A stretch of 64,000 nt of DNA from Chloroflexota bacterium (GCA_018606645.1 JAGVRI010000009.1:121996-185995), one strand, 5' to 3'; positions 8,204-16,143 are shown, counted from the first letter of the stretch. The notes: generated by a model from the letters alone, not told the origin. Program-made: numbers and translations.

Positions 8204-9082
8204 CTAGAAGTCAGCCCGTTCCTCCTCCTTGAGCAGTTCTTTGCCGGTCAATGCCATAAAGACATCCTCCAGGGTCGGCTCGCCGCCATTCTCCCAGGAC
8301 ACCCGCTTTTTCAATCCGGCTGGAGTATCTAGCGCCACCACCCGCCCTTCATCCAGAATGGCAATGCGGTCACACAGCGATTCAGCCTCGTACATGTCGT
8401 GGGTGGTGAGTAGGATCGTGGCATCGTGCGAATCCCGCACCTCCCTGACAAAGGCCTGCACCTCGCGCTTGGAACGGGGGTCCAGCCCCGTGGTCGGTTC
8501 GTCCAGCAACAGCAGAATGGGTCGGGTCAGGAACGCCCGGGCGATCGCCACCTTTTGCTGCATTCCCCGCGACAGGTCCTCCAGAGGCTCCAGGATCTCA
8601 TGGTCCTTGAGCCCTAGGCGATGCAGGATATCGAACGCTTTTTGCCTCGCTTCTCTCCCTGGCAATCCGTAGAGCCGCGCGGCATACATCAGATTCTCGA
8701 TACTGGACAGCTTTTTGAAGAAGGCTGCCTCCACCGATACGCGATTGATGAGCCGCTTCACCTCCATCTCGTGGCGGGTCACATCCAGGCCAAAGGTCAG
8801 GATCTGTCCTTCGTCAGGAACCAGCAGGGTGGCGACGAGGCGGATGAGAGTGCTTTTGCCGGAACCGTTCGGTCCCAAGATGCCAAAGATCTCGTTACGA
8901 CGGACCTCCAGGCTGACGTCATTCACTGCCACCACCCGCTTGGTCTGCTCCGCGCTCTTGGATCGTCGCAGATGATGTTGGAACCGGCTCAGCACTGAAC
9001 CGTTCTCTTTCGGGCCGAACGCCTTGGTGACATGGTGTACCGACAAGGCGATTCCGTTCGCTATGGGATATGTGCCGTTCAT
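8204..9082 (-). CDS. ABC-2 type transporter ATP-binding protein (no permease nearby)
   Basis: An ATPase subunit of the DrrA/CcmA-like export class. It has Walker A (GPNGSGKST), a Q-loop region, the signature LSRGMQQKVAIARA, Walker B (ILLLLDEPTTGLDP) and the switch His in LLTTHDM. The C-terminal LEDVFMALTG is typical of drug and lipid exporters paired with ABC-2 permeases. The start at 9082 follows GGAGGAGAG with 3 bases between. The frame upstream to 9199 is not family-like. No permease gene adjoins it: the neighbours are the convergent kinase gene and, upstream, the ftsB-like gene behind a terminator. A perfect 17-bp inverted repeat lies just upstream of its start. Confidence 0.92.
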   Translation of the reverse strand: MNGTYPIANGIALSVHHVTKAFGPKENGSVLSRFQHHLRRSKSAEQTKRVVAVNDVSLEVRRNEIFGILGPNGSGKSTLIRLVATLLVPDEGQILTFGLDVTRHEMEVKRLINRVSVEAAFFKKLSSIENLMYAARLYGLPGREARQKAFDILHRLGLKDHEILEPLEDLSRGMQQKVAIARAFLTRPILLLLDEPTTGLDPRSKREVQAFVREVRDSHDATILLTTHDMYEAESLCDRIAILDEGRVVALDTPAGLKKRVSWENGGEPTLEDVFMALTGKELLKEEERADF

Positions 9083-9101
9083 GGTCTCTCCTCCAGTTTC
9101 A

Positions 9102-9146
9102 CACAACGAAAGACTGTGAGCTACGTGCCCACAGTCTTTCGTTGTG
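9102..9146. promoter_or_regulatory. Perfect 17-bp inverted repeat upstream of the ABC ATPase gene
   Basis: CACAACGAAAGACTGTG (9102-9118) and its exact complement (9130-9146) surround an 11-base centre. The repeat ends 20 bases before the ATPase start codon. It could be a repressor operator or a strong leader hairpin. No T-run follows on the minus strand, so it is not a simple terminator. Confidence 0.7.
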
Positions 9147-9160
9147 ACGGCGCAATATGG

Positions 9161-9203
9161 ACAAAACAAAAACCGTGGGCACCTGCCGCAGTGGCCCACG
9201 GTT
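9161..9203 (-). terminator. Rho-independent terminator downstream of the ftsB-like gene
   Basis: A perfect 10-bp stem (9171-9180 with 9194-9203, arms AACCGTGGGC and GCCCACGGTT) is followed on the minus strand by TTTTTGTTTTG, the best T-run in the window. It lies about 160 bases beyond the stop of the gene at 9362. Confidence 0.8.
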
Positions 9204-9361
9204 CGTTATTGTCAATGAAAATCAGGGCGCACTACGGCCATTCCTCCAGAGAGCACGAATGCCTGATTCGCGCTGGCGAACGATGGTTCTCAAGATCATT
9301 ACCCTACCCTTCCTGCACTTTTCCTTCTTCATGATTACTATACCACGCCGGACATGATATG

Positions 9362-9763
9362 TCAAAATTCAGGCGAACGCTTTCCGAAAAATAGCTCCCA
9401 CCACATTTCACGGGGCGATGCCGGCGCACCCCCTGGCATCCTCCGACTCTGTTGCGGCTCCAGGTCCACCGACGGGGCGATGATCACCACCGGGACTTCT
9501 CCTGGTTTAGCCATCCCATTCTCCCGCGCCCATTCCTCAGCAGCCGCATCCGACTGGGCATACTCTAACAGGCTCTGCAATTGGGTCTGTTCTTCGCGGG
9601 CCGCCTGGATCTTTTGTTCGATCTGTTCGAGTTCTCGTCGCTGATGCTGATAGACCCGGAACAGCCGACCAAAGCCAACGAGCATATAGACGGCCAAAAA
9701 TCCGCTCAGGATCAGCAGAATTCGGCTGATCCAGATGTTTTGGCGAATCTTTCTACTGAACAT
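9362..9763 (-). CDS. FtsB/DivIC-like septum formation protein
   Basis: A 133-residue bitopic membrane protein: a short basic N-terminus, one membrane segment (about residues 12-29), then a coiled coil rich in Glu and Gln (about 38-72), and the family's short conserved tail AEEWARENGMAKPGEVPVVI. Such proteins bridge FtsL and FtsQ in the divisome and help activate septal cell-wall synthesis. A Pro-rich C-terminal extension is not conserved in the family. GAGG lies 6 bases before the ATG. It has its own promoter and terminator, apart from the large shape operon further on. Confidence 0.8.
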   Translation of the reverse strand: MFSRKIRQNIWISRILLILSGFLAVYMLVGFGRLFRVYQHQRRELEQIEQKIQAAREEQTQLQSLLEYAQSDAAAEEWARENGMAKPGEVPVVIIAPSVDLEPQQSRRMPGGAPASPREMWWELFFGKRSPEF

Positions 9764-9779
9764 AGAAGCCTCGACCTAT

Positions 9780-9808
9780 ATTGTGCCGCATCTTCAGTGA
9801 AAAGTCAA
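9780..9808 (-). promoter_or_regulatory. Promoter of the ftsB-like gene
   Basis: On the minus strand, TTGACT (9808-9803), a 17-base spacer and CACAAT (9785-9780), just after the tRNA-Leu terminator. Confidence 0.65.
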
Positions 9809-9822
9809 ATATCGGGGGCGTA

Positions 9823-9855
9823 AAATAGAAAAGTCCTGGCATGTCTCGCCAGGAC
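9823..9855 (-). terminator. Terminator of tRNA-Leu
   Basis: A perfect 8-bp stem (GTCCTGGC 9833-9840, GCCAGGAC 9848-9855) with a 7-base loop is followed on the minus strand by TTTTCTATTTTA. It begins 5 bases past the mature tRNA end. Confidence 0.88.
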
Positions 9856-9859
9856 CGGA

Positions 9860-9943
9860 TGCCGAAGGTGGGAGTTGAACCCACATGGGTGTACACCCAC
9901 TGCGCCCTGAACGCAGCGCGTCTGCCAGTTCCGCCACTTCGGC
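9860..9943 (-). tRNA. tRNA-Leu (anticodon CAG)
   Basis: The 84-base gene folds as a class II tRNA: acceptor GCCGAAG/CTTCGGC, a D-arm, an anticodon stem CTGCG/CGCAG with loop TTCAGGG (anticodon CAG), a long variable arm, and a T-arm with GGTTCAACTCC. The discriminator is A, as expected for leucine, and CCA is not encoded. Confidence 0.95.
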
Positions 9944-9953
9944 TCTAATTCAT

Positions 9954-9982
9954 ACTTTATCACGATTCGCCGTTTTTGTCAA
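9954..9982 (-). promoter_or_regulatory. Promoter of tRNA-Leu, inside the end of the preceding gene
   Basis: On the minus strand, a consensus TTGACA (9982-9977), a 17-base spacer and TAAAGT (9959-9954). The -35 box and spacer lie within the last codons and the stop of the binding-protein gene that ends at 9960. Confidence 0.8.
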
Positions 9983-11642
9983 ACGGCGCGGTCTCTTCTG
10001 CAGCCGGTTTGAGCTGAATGTACCAGTCCGCCAAGGTGCGGAAGCGGTCAGCCGGGCGGAGGAGGGGGGCCAGTTGAACCTGGCGGACCTTGGCATCGAC
10101 TCCATAGAGGTAGATGGGATAATAGATCAGCAGGGACGGGACCTCTTCGGCAAAGATCTGCTGAAAGGAGTGATAGAGTTGGGTTCGCCGTTCTGGATCC
10201 ACGGTGGTCCGGATCTCCTCCATCACCAGATCGGCTTGCTCGTTGGCAAAACCGGAGTAGTTCTGCCCGGATCCCGACTGCGTCGAATGCCACAAGGGGT
10301 AGGGATCCGGATCGGCGCTCAGGCCGATCTCGGTCAGTGCCGCGTCGAAATTCCGGTTGCGGACCAACGATGCCAGGCTGACGCTACTCACCGAACGAAC
10401 CGTTGCCTCGACGCCAACCACCTGCCATTGGCGAACGATCTCCTCGGCCATCTGGACCATGATCGGGTCTTCGCTGGTCAGCAGGGTAAAGGACAATTCC
10501 TGCCTGTCTCGATCCCGGATGCGATTGGCGTTGGTGTCCATCCAGCCACTGGCGTCCAGCAAACCGATGGCCCGTTCCGGATCGTATCCATACTCCCGCA
10601 CTGAGGCATCGTACGGCCAGGTGATGGGCAGGATGGGGCTATGGGCCAGAAGCCCCTGCCCATGCAAGGAATGCTCGATCAGCGATTGACGGTCCAGGGC
10701 ATAGAGCAGCGCCTGGCGCACCTCTTTCTGTTGGAAAAAGGGCAACGATTCGCGCTGCAGGTTCAGGTAGATGAGGCCATACCCCGCCGATGGAGCACTA
10801 TAGATCTGCAGTTCCGGAAATTCGAGCAGATCCGGCAAGACTTGAACACCGGGCAGATGAAAGCCGTGGACCTCGCCGCGCTGGTAGGCCGACAGCAAGT
10901 CACTCCAACTGCCGAAAAAGAGGACCTCAAACCGTTCCAGGAACGGTTTGCGTCCCCAATAGGCGGGATTCGCGGCCAGCGTGACCCGATCTGCCGCCGC
11001 TTCCTCGACCATGAACCTTCCCGTCCCCACCGGATGTTGGGTAGAGAAGCGATGGTTGGGCAACTGAGAGGCCGGCACTGCGCTCAGCAGGTGAGCGGGG
11101 AGGATGCCAATGGTTGTGTAGTAAAGGAACGAAGAGAACGGTTCCTGCAACGTGAACCGCACCCGGTCGCGCTCAATTTGTTCGACGGTTACATTGCGCC
11201 ACAGTTCGCCCAGAGCGCTGTCGCCCCGATAGTTGGGGTCCTGCATGGCCTGCACGGTAAAGGCCACATCCCCGGCGGTAAAAGGGGCCCCATCATGCCA
11301 CACCACATCCGGGCGAAGTCTGAACTCGTAGACCGTGCCGTCCTCCGAGACCTCCCAGTCCATTGCCAAACAGGGAGTGATCTGGCCGGTTTCATCCAGC
11401 GAAGTCAGACCCTCAAAAACCAAAGAACTGAGGTCCTGGTCCACCGGGTTGGCCTGGACCATGCTAGGGGCCAGGATGGGATTGATCGTCTCTGCATACC
11501 CCAGAACCCCCTCTCGATAGGTTCCACCCGCTACCGGGACTTCAGGGGGAGGTGATTCCGGCACCGAACGGAGGAGGACGACAACGATCAACACCGTGCC
11601 GAGCAGGGCGATCACTCCCTGCCACATCATCCGGCGGGTCAC
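9960..11642 (-). CDS. Peptide/nickel-type ABC transporter substrate-binding protein (SBP family 5)
   Basis: An extracytoplasmic solute-binding protein of the OppA/DppA family. After one N-terminal membrane segment (about residues 8-26) come family blocks such as GGTYREGVLGYAETINPILA, LVFEGLTSLDE, and WEVSEDGTVYEFRLRPDVVW with WHDGAPFTAGDVAFT. The 560-residue length is normal. No lipobox Cys follows the membrane segment, so it is probably held by an uncleaved anchor. The GTG at 11642 has GAGGAG 4 bases upstream; an ATG four codons later is the alternative. No permease or ATPase genes of an Opp system adjoin it, so the ligand is unknown. Confidence 0.88.
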   Translation of the reverse strand: MTRRMMWQGVIALLGTVLIVVVLLRSVPESPPPEVPVAGGTYREGVLGYAETINPILAPSMVQANPVDQDLSSLVFEGLTSLDETGQITPCLAMDWEVSEDGTVYEFRLRPDVVWHDGAPFTAGDVAFTVQAMQDPNYRGDSALGELWRNVTVEQIERDRVRFTLQEPFSSFLYYTTIGILPAHLLSAVPASQLPNHRFSTQHPVGTGRFMVEEAAADRVTLAANPAYWGRKPFLERFEVLFFGSWSDLLSAYQRGEVHGFHLPGVQVLPDLLEFPELQIYSAPSAGYGLIYLNLQRESLPFFQQKEVRQALLYALDRQSLIEHSLHGQGLLAHSPILPITWPYDASVREYGYDPERAIGLLDASGWMDTNANRIRDRDRQELSFTLLTSEDPIMVQMAEEIVRQWQVVGVEATVRSVSSVSLASLVRNRNFDAALTEIGLSADPDPYPLWHSTQSGSGQNYSGFANEQADLVMEEIRTTVDPERRTQLYHSFQQIFAEEVPSLLIYYPIYLYGVDAKVRQVQLAPLLRPADRFRTLADWYIQLKPAAEETAPFDKNGES

Positions 11643-11778
11643 GAGTCTCCTCGGTCAAATCCAGAGCGGACTTTCCAATACACAGAGGGAACCTTATAAC
11701 GAGGGATGATCACAAGGGGTGCGACGCAGCCAGGCAAGCACAAGAATGCTGCGGCACGCCTGGAAAGCCCAAGGCCGA

Positions 11779-12009
11779 TCAGGCTACCACGACGCTGATG
11801 ATCGAGATGACAAAAAAGAAAACCGCCAACCCGATCGTCACGTGGAACAGAGTCTTTTCCACGCCACGACGGGTGTGATAGACGGCCGAGTCGCCGCCAA
11901 AAATCCCTCCCAGGCCGCCCTGTCCCTTGGCCTGAACGAGGATGATGGCGATCAGGGCAACCGAGATGATAATCTGGATAATCTGTATATAGACCGAAAA
12001 CCGTTCCAC
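11779..12009 (-). CDS. secG: Preprotein translocase subunit SecG
   Basis: The small SecYEG subunit that assists protein export. The 76 residues hold two membrane segments around the family motif VQAKGQGGLGGIFGGDSA. The GTG at 12009 is chosen because GGAGG lies 6 bases upstream and the length then matches the family. An earlier in-frame TTG at 12057 sits 7 bases past the -10 box and would add a 16-residue extension unlike SecG. It lies upstream of the binding-protein gene on the same strand, with 136 bases between. Confidence 0.92.
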   Translation of the reverse strand: MERFSVYIQIIQIIISVALIAIILVQAKGQGGLGGIFGGDSAVYHTRRGVEKTLFHVTIGLAVFFFVISIISVVVA

Positions 12010-12063
12010 AACCTGCCTCCATTGTTTCCAAAGTCCCGTGCGCGTACATGACGGCAATCATCA

Positions 12064-12092
12064 ATTATACTATGTTCCTGCATTGCTCGCAA
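12064..12092 (-). promoter_or_regulatory. Promoter of secG
   Basis: On the minus strand, TTGCGA (12092-12087), a 17-base spacer and a consensus TATAAT (12069-12064). Confidence 0.75.
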
Positions 12093-12114
12093 ATGCGCTG
12101 CCCGCCTTTTTAGA

Positions 12115-12256
12115 GCTGCGGCCAAGTGCGGCACCCACTGGGAGTGGAGGCTTCAGCCAGAGCGAAATCACGCAGAACCTTGGCGAAAGATTCCACTCTC
12201 CGGCCGTTCCGCAAAGCCGCAGCGGGCATGTCCACCTACTTGCAATTGCAATAGCC
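12115..12256 (+). repeat. Dispersed intergenic repeat, family B, copy 1
   Basis: It aligns over about 140 bases with the reverse complement of 52279-52416. Shared blocks are TGGGAGTGGAGGCTTCAGCC, GAAATCACGCAGAACC (one mismatch in the other copy), GCGAAAG, CGTTCCGCAAAGCCGCAGC and CAACCTACTTG-like ends. The first block is shared, with one change, with family A. Confidence 0.7.
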
Positions 12257-12270
12257 GTGCCTGCCTTTTC

Positions 12271-12299
12271 TTGACACGCTGCCCAGAAATCGGTATAAT
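12271..12299 (+). promoter_or_regulatory. Consensus promoter of the metal-ATPase/csoR unit
   Basis: A perfect TTGACA (12271-12276), a 17-base spacer and a perfect TATAAT (12294-12299). Such a strong promoter fits a gene kept off by a repressor. Confidence 0.88.
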
Positions 12300-12317
12300 A
12301 TCCCCCCTGGGGGGATA
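12299..12317 (+). promoter_or_regulatory. CsoR-type operator
   Basis: TATCCCCCCTGGGGGGATA is a perfect 19-bp palindrome that starts at the last base of the -10 box and covers the expected start of transcription. C/G-tract palindromes of this form are the known operators of CsoR-family repressors, and such a repressor is encoded downstream at 14347. Autoregulation of the unit is inferred. Confidence 0.82.
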
Positions 12318-12347
12318 GGGGATAAAATCAGTACGATTGGGAGCCCT

Positions 12348-14237
12348 ATGATGACAACCTTCAAGAGATTCTGGATGCATTACCAAGAAGTGCTGGCTAC
12401 CCCTGAGGCGGCCCTGGTCGTTACCAGCGGGGTATTGATCCTGGCAAGCTGGTTAATCCAGATCACCGGTGTGGGGCCGGCCTGGCTGAGTCCGGCCGTA
12501 GCCATAGTAGCAGCCGCTCTGGTCGGGGTGCCCATCTTCAAAGGGGCGTGGGCGGGTATCAAGGCGAAAAAGATCAACGCCGATCAACTGGTGACCATAG
12601 CCCTGATCGCCTCGGTGATCGCCCGGGAGTATATCGCCGCCGCAATTGTGGCCTTTATCATGATCCTGGGCGGGCTGCTCGAGGAACTCACCACCCACTC
12701 CATGCGACGCTCGATCCGCAACCTGCTGGAACTGACCCCAACCATGATCACTCGTCGTCGTAACGGACGGGAGGAGATGGTGGATATCAACGCTGTGGAA
12801 CCAGGGGACCTGATCCTGGTCCGTTCCGGCGAACGGATCGCCGTGGATGGAGTGGTTTGCCATGGAGAGGCATCGGTGAATCAGGCCCCTATCACCGGGG
12901 AATCGGTGCCGGTGGACAAGAGGGTCGGCGATGAGGTGTTTGCTGGGACGCTGGTCGAGTTGGGAGCGCTGGAAATCCAGACCACCAAGGTTGGCAGCGA
13001 GACGCTGTTGGGACGCATTGTCCAGTTAGTAGAAGCGGCTGAGCAACGAGCAGCGCCGGTGCAGCGGGTGGTGGACCGATATGCCAGCTATTTCACGCCT
13101 CTGACCATTCTCGTCGCCGGGCTGGCCTGGTTGATCACGGGCGAGTTCATGCGAGCCGTGACGGTGGTCGTGGTTGCCTGCCCGTGTGGGCTGGTCCTGG
13201 CCACCCCGACGGCGGTGGTCGCCGGTCTGGCGAATGGCGCACGGCGCGGCATCCTGGTCAAAGGAGGCGTGTTCCTGGAGCTATTGGCTCGGGTTGGAAT
13301 GGTAGCCCTGGACAAGACCGGCACGCTCACCCGAGGACGGCCGGCGGTGGCCGGGGTACAATCTCTCTGTTGCCATACGGAAGAGGAGATCCTGATGCTG
13401 GCCGGAGGAGCGGAGCGCTATTCCGAGCACCCGTTGGGCCGGGCGGTGGTGGAAGAAGCGTTGAGCCGGCGCCTGGCGCTCCCGGAGCCGGGCTCCTTTC
13501 AACCGGCCCTGGGCCGTGGCGTATCGGCCATGTGGAGCGATACTCAGGTGACAGTCGGGCGGGCGGAGTGGTTGGCCGAACAAGGGATCGCCCTGACCGA
13601 GCGGGTACGGGAGGCTGTCCTGGAGCACCAGGCTCACGGCCACACCCCGCTGTTGGTCGCCCACAACGGCCACCCGGCGGGCCTGATCTGCGTCGCCGAT
13701 CAGGTCCGTGAAGATGCGGCCATGGCCATCGCTCGGTTGAAAGCACTCGGGCTCAAGGTGACCATGTTGACCGGCGACAGCTTGCCCGTCGCATCCCAGG
13801 TGGCGCGCCAGGTAGGCGTGGATGAGGTGCAGGCCGGCCTGCTTCCGGAGGACAAAGCCGCTTTGGTCCGGCGATGGGTGGCCGAAGGTCAACCGGTGGT
13901 GATGGTCGGCGATGGGATCAACGATGCGCCGGCTCTAGCCGAGGCGACGGTGGGCATTGCCATGGGGGCGGCGGGGACCGATGTCGCCATCGAAACGGCA
14001 GACGTGGCCTTGATGAACGACGATCTGAACGCCGTCGCTGACCTCATTGCTCTGAGTCGTCGGGTGATGAGCACGGTGCGGTTGAACATCCTGCTCTTTT
14101 CGATCGGGTTCAACGTGTTGGGCGTCACGCTGTCCACGTTGGGGCTCCTGAACCCGGTCGGCGCAGCAGTGATGCACAACGTCGGATCCCTGGCCGTGGT
14201 GCTCAACTCGGCGCGCCTGGTTCTCCGCCGACGTTGA
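12348..14237 (+). CDS. Heavy-metal-translocating P1B-type ATPase
   Basis: An ATP-driven metal exporter of 629 residues without an N-terminal HMA metal-binding domain. It has TGES in the actuator domain, the membrane metal site CPCGL (VVVACPCGLVLATPTA), the phosphorylated Asp in DKTGTLT, SEHPLG in the nucleotide-binding domain, and VMVGDGINDAPAL. The last membrane segments read NILLFSIGFNVLG and MHNVGSLAVVLNSARL, which fit neither the classical Cu+ nor the Zn/Cd signature fully, so the metal is not certain. The CsoR-type repressor with a Cu(I) ligand set in the same unit favours copper. GGGAG lies 4 bases before the first of two adjacent ATGs. Confidence 0.9.
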   Translation: MMTTFKRFWMHYQEVLATPEAALVVTSGVLILASWLIQITGVGPAWLSPAVAIVAAALVGVPIFKGAWAGIKAKKINADQLVTIALIASVIAREYIAAAIVAFIMILGGLLEELTTHSMRRSIRNLLELTPTMITRRRNGREEMVDINAVEPGDLILVRSGERIAVDGVVCHGEASVNQAPITGESVPVDKRVGDEVFAGTLVELGALEIQTTKVGSETLLGRIVQLVEAAEQRAAPVQRVVDRYASYFTPLTILVAGLAWLITGEFMRAVTVVVVACPCGLVLATPTAVVAGLANGARRGILVKGGVFLELLARVGMVALDKTGTLTRGRPAVAGVQSLCCHTEEEILMLAGGAERYSEHPLGRAVVEEALSRRLALPEPGSFQPALGRGVSAMWSDTQVTVGRAEWLAEQGIALTERVREAVLEHQAHGHTPLLVAHNGHPAGLICVADQVREDAAMAIARLKALGLKVTMLTGDSLPVASQVARQVGVDEVQAGLLPEDKAALVRRWVAEGQPVVMVGDGINDAPALAEATVGIAMGAAGTDVAIETADVALMNDDLNAVADLIALSRRVMSTVRLNILLFSIGFNVLGVTLSTLGLLNPVGAAVMHNVGSLAVVLNSARLVLRRR

Positions 14238-14266
14238 CGGTCACGCCCTGCCGTCGTCCCGGCCCG

Positions 14267-14294
14267 CTGCGGATGGCCCAGAGGCCATCCGCAG
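14267..14294 (+). other. Strong hairpin between the metal-ATPase and csoR genes
   Basis: A perfect 12-bp stem (CTGCGGATGGCC / GGCCATCCGCAG) with a 4-base loop and no T-run. It may slow decay of the upstream message or lower readthrough into csoR. Confidence 0.6.
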
Positions 14295-14346
14295 CCTGTT
14301 ACCTGACCGCATGAGCGTGGAGTCAGGAAACCAATAAGGAGTTAGG

Positions 14347-14679
14347 ATGATGGAAGAACGACCAGAAATCGGGTCCAGCGACCTGTCTGTTGAGGAAAGC
14401 TGTGCGCCTCTTGACCTTCACGAACACCAGCAGAACGTCGTCAGCCGACTGGCCCGAATCGAGGGCCACGTCCGGGGAGTGAAGCGAATGGTCGAACAGG
14501 GCCAACCTTGCCCCGATATCCTGATGCAGATCGCCGCATTACGATCGGCGCTGAACAGTGTGGGGCGCATCGTCCTGGAAGACCATCTGAAAGGGTGCAT
14601 GGTCAAAGCGTTTCGCGAAGGGGATTTCGAATCGGCCTACGGGGCGCTCAAGCACTCGCTGGACATGTTCATTCGCTGA
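14347..14679 (+). CDS. csoR: CsoR-family copper-sensing repressor
   Basis: A 110-residue all-helical DUF156 repressor. The ligand residues are C55, H80 and C84, with the same spacing as Cys36-His61-Cys65 of the M. tuberculosis protein, which is the Cu(I) trigonal site. That sets it apart from RcnR (extra N-terminal His) and CstR (no His). A 35-residue N-terminal extension precedes the first helix. AAGGAG lies 5-8 bases before the two candidate ATGs (14347, 14350). It is the second gene of the metal-ATPase unit and presumably binds the operator at 12299-12317, leaving it when Cu(I) binds. Confidence 0.9.
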   Translation: MMEERPEIGSSDLSVEESCAPLDLHEHQQNVVSRLARIEGHVRGVKRMVEQGQPCPDILMQIAALRSALNSVGRIVLEDHLKGCMVKAFREGDFESAYGALKHSLDMFIR

Positions 14680-14752
14680 ACTTCTCCGTGCCCGCCCGGC
14701 CCATCTGCAGAGTATTCAGGCAGAGCAAGCAATCGGGCCGAGGACCCCACTG

Positions 14753-14880
14753 CCTTGAAGATAGACCGCTCCCCGCACACGGCAGTCGAGGCTTCAGCCG
14801 GTGCACCGCCTGAAGGCTCCACTCCCCCACCCGGAGTCGAGGCCTCAGCCGCCAGCTCCTGGATATTCTCATTCATTGTG
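14753..14880 (+). repeat. Dispersed intergenic repeat, family A, copy 2
   Basis: It aligns with 8035-8163 in the same orientation and contains GTCGAGGCTTCAGCCGG and, 60 bases on, a second degenerate copy of that block (GTCGAGGCCTCAGCCGCC). This suggests the unit itself arose by duplication of a smaller element. Confidence 0.75.
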
Positions 14881-15012
14881 GCGCCCCAGCGGGCATGGTT
14901 GCTCTTTGGCAAAGGGAGTAGCGCCTGCGGCTAAGCCTTGGCCGATCCTCAAGTCGGATTGCCTCCTAGAAATCTCAAAGGCACCCGGCCTCAGATTTAT
15001 GATGTGGGCCGC

Positions 15013-15041
15013 TTGCCGCCTCCTGACTTTTCAGGTATAAT
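15013..15041 (+). promoter_or_regulatory. Promoter of mreB
   Basis: TTGCCG (15013-15018), a 17-base spacer and TATAAT (15036-15041). Transcription would start near 15048, leaving a leader of about 34 bases. Confidence 0.78.
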
Positions 15042-15081
15042 GGGATTATGAGATGGCTAGGTTCTCAGAGGGGGCGGCTCG

Positions 15082-16143
15082 GTGTTTAATCCGTTGAATT
15101 TCATCCTGGGGCTCTTTTCCCTGGACATTGGCATTGACCTGGGAACGGCGAACACGTTGGTGAACGTTCGGGGAAAGGGGATCGTCATCAATGAACCGTC
15201 GGTCGTTGCGATCGAAAAAAAGACGAAGAAGGTCCTGGCGATTGGCCTGGATGCCAAGGAGATGGTGGGGCGTACCCCTTCTGACATTGTAGCCATTCGG
15301 CCTTTGCGGGATGGGGTCATCAGCGATTTTGACGTCACCGAGCGAATGCTGCACTATTTTATCAAAAAGGCCCATGATCAATCCTTTCTGCCGGTGCCCC
15401 GCCCCCGGGTGGTGGTCGGTATCCCTTCCGGCGTGACCGAGGTTGAGAAGCGAGCGGTCCATGATGCCACCCTGTCGGCTGGCGCGCGAGAAGCGTATCT
15501 GATCGAGGAACCGATGGCCGCGGCGATCGGGGCAGGGCTCCCGGTGACCGAGTCGCTGGGCAGCATGATCGTGGACATTGGGGGCGGGACCACCGAAGTA
15601 GCGGTCATCTCTCTGGGCGGAATTGTGGTCAGCCGGAGTCTGCGCATCGCCGGCGATGAGATGGATGAAGAGATCATCCAGTATGCCCGCCAGAAATATA
15701 ATCTCCTGATCGGGGAACGAATGGCCGAGCGGGTCAAGATCACGATCGGTTCGGCCTATCCGCTGCGGCAGGAGCAGACGATGACCCTCAAAGGAAGGAA
15801 CCTGATCACCGGCCTTCCCGAATCGGTCGAGGTGAGCAGTGTCGAGATTCGGGAGGCATTGGCCAACTCGGTGAATGTCATCGTCCAGACCGTCCGCGAC
15901 GCCCTGGACGATACTCCTCCGGAACTCGTGGCCGACCTGATGGAACAAGGGATCGTGTTGGCCGGCGGTGGGGCTCTGTTACAAGGTCTTGATGAACGGC
16001 TCTCCGAAGAGACCAAGATGCGGGTCTATGTGGCGGAGGACGCCATGACCTGTGTTGCCCGCGGGGCGGGCAAGGTCCTTGAGGATTTAGATCGTCTCCA
16101 TAAGGTCCTGGCCAGTCTGCAGCGGGGGAGCACGGTTCATTAG
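15082..16143 (+). CDS. mreB: Rod shape-determining protein MreB
   Basis: The bacterial actin homologue that forms membrane-associated filaments and guides the elongation machinery. The 353 residues begin with a short amphipathic stretch, then the phosphate-1 motif DIGIDLGTANTLV, the connecting region, phosphate-2 MIVDIGGGTTEVAVIS, and the adenosine motif VLAGGGALLQGL. The start is a GTG at 15082, preceded by GAGGGGG at 15068-15074; no ATG fits. mreB is separated from mreC by 450 bases and has its own promoter, so it can be expressed apart from the rest of the shape operon. Confidence 0.96.
   Translation: MFNPLNFILGLFSLDIGIDLGTANTLVNVRGKGIVINEPSVVAIEKKTKKVLAIGLDAKEMVGRTPSDIVAIRPLRDGVISDFDVTERMLHYFIKKAHDQSFLPVPRPRVVVGIPSGVTEVEKRAVHDATLSAGAREAYLIEEPMAAAIGAGLPVTESLGSMIVDIGGGTTEVAVISLGGIVVSRSLRIAGDEMDEEIIQYARQKYNLLIGERMAERVKITIGSAYPLRQEQTMTLKGRNLITGLPESVEVSSVEIREALANSVNVIVQTVRDALDDTPPELVADLMEQGIVLAGGGALLQGLDERLSEETKMRVYVAEDAMTCVARGAGKVLEDLDRLHKVLASLQRGSTVH

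Larger units (their letters stand above)
12010..12347. other. Divergent intergenic region between secG and the metal ATPase gene
   Basis: It contains the secG promoter (minus), one dispersed repeat of family B, and the consensus promoter plus operator of the metal-ATPase gene (plus). No coding potential was seen. Confidence 0.7.
14680..15081. other. Intergenic region between csoR and mreB
   Basis: About 400 bases containing repeat A copy 2 and, at the downstream end, the mreB promoter. Minus-strand open frames here are only readings of the repeat. No RNA gene was recognised. Confidence 0.6.

Noticed and set aside
14637-14912. Minus-strand ORF across the csoR-mreB gap
   Set aside because: Its codons come from repeat A copy 2; the same peptide-like strings appear at 8035-8163, so it is a reading of the repeat.
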